A stretch of 13,721 nucleotides of DNA from Hyphomicrobium_A sp943371625 (lineage in GTDB: Bacteria > Pseudomonadota > Alphaproteobacteria > Rhizobiales > Hyphomicrobiaceae), in NCBI GenBank assembly GCA_943371625.1, contig CALRVN010000053.1, positions 1 through 13,721 of the forward strand, read 5' to 3'. This document shows, piece by piece, positions 13,579 through 13,721 of the stretch (position 1 is the first letter of the stretch; each line of letters begins with the position of its first letter). The translations under genes and the position numbers were made by a program. Under the pieces are notes generated by a model. It was not told where the DNA came from and did not search any database. It worked only from the letters and a program-made list of their open reading frames with translations.

Positions 13579-13721
13579 GCGCCGTCCCTCAGGCGTCGGG
13601 TGCGCTGGAAACCACCTGCTGCATCGCCGGCGGCGGCCCAGCCGGCATGGTCCTCGGCCTCGTGCTGGCGCGCGCCGGCATCGACGTCGTCGTGCTGGAG
13701 AAGCACGCCGACTTCCTGCGC
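13575..13721 (+). CDS. FAD-dependent oxidoreductase/monooxygenase, N-terminal part (cut by window edge)
   Basis: Only 49 codons are inside the window and the frame is open to the right edge. After a short leader the sequence reads CCIAGGGPAGMVLGLVLA (15-32), a classical GxGxxG dinucleotide-binding loop, followed by AGIDVVVLEKHADFLR, whose Glu42 would bind the ribose of FAD adenosine. This N-terminus is typical of aromatic-ring hydroxylases and UbiH/PHBH-type FAD monooxygenases, which normally run to about 380-550 residues. The substrate cannot be told from this part. The start codon overlaps the upstream stop codon as ATGA, indicating a shared transcript with the membrane-anchored protein before it. 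Confidence 0.85.
   Translation, partial: MSAVPQASGALETTCCIAGGGPAGMVLGLVLARAGIDVVVLEKHADFLR

Overview
The window looks like chromosomal DNA of an alphaproteobacterium, most likely of the order Hyphomicrobiales (Rhizobiales). The reasons are high GC content, GTG starts, Omp25-type outer-membrane proteins, a DUF1289 protein, and several small secreted or membrane proteins of types I associate with that order. The genus cannot be fixed from the sequence alone. I support 18 protein genes (one cut by the right edge), two good hairpin terminators and a few candidate regulatory sites. I see no tRNA, rRNA, CRISPR array, insertion sequence or phage gene.

Layout. Positions 1-451 hold nothing I recognise. 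A 66-residue Cys-containing small protein (452-652) is followed by a gene-poor stretch and then a short PrmC/HemK-like methyltransferase (992-1666). A LysR-type regulator (1716-2639, minus) is divergent from an atypical short-chain dehydrogenase (2731-3384), with a T-N11-A dyad in the shared promoter region. A strong hairpin (3391-3420) separates the dehydrogenase from a convergent outer-membrane beta-barrel gene (3451-4260, minus). Next on the minus strand come a cytochrome P460-family protein (4482-5036) and a probable operon of FMN-binding split-barrel protein, glutathione S-transferase-like protein and DUF1289 protein (6804 down to 5170). Two tandem DUF1801 genes follow on the plus strand (6932-7903).

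The most interesting part is 8160-11980, a tight three-gene plus-strand operon. It encodes (i) a membrane-embedded processive family-2 glycosyltransferase that closely resembles the catalytic half of E. coli NfrB, (ii) a UDP-GlcNAc 2-epimerase (WecB), and (iii) a HlyD-like periplasmic adaptor with a long Pro/Ala-rich tail. In E. coli, NfrB uses UDP-ManNAc made by WecB to build the phage N4 glycan receptor, under control of c-di-GMP through a C-terminal MshEN domain. Here the substrate-making enzyme sits directly beside the synthase, the c-di-GMP domain is absent, no NfrA-like outer-membrane protein is present, and a HlyD-type protein stands where another export or control component might be expected. 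I infer a compact synthase-dependent system for a ManNAc-containing surface polysaccharide.

The right end carries a small secreted protein (minus, with its own terminator), a four-helix DUF6790 membrane protein, a membrane-anchored Cys-containing protein, and the first 49 codons of an FAD-dependent oxidoreductase that overlaps it by ATGA.
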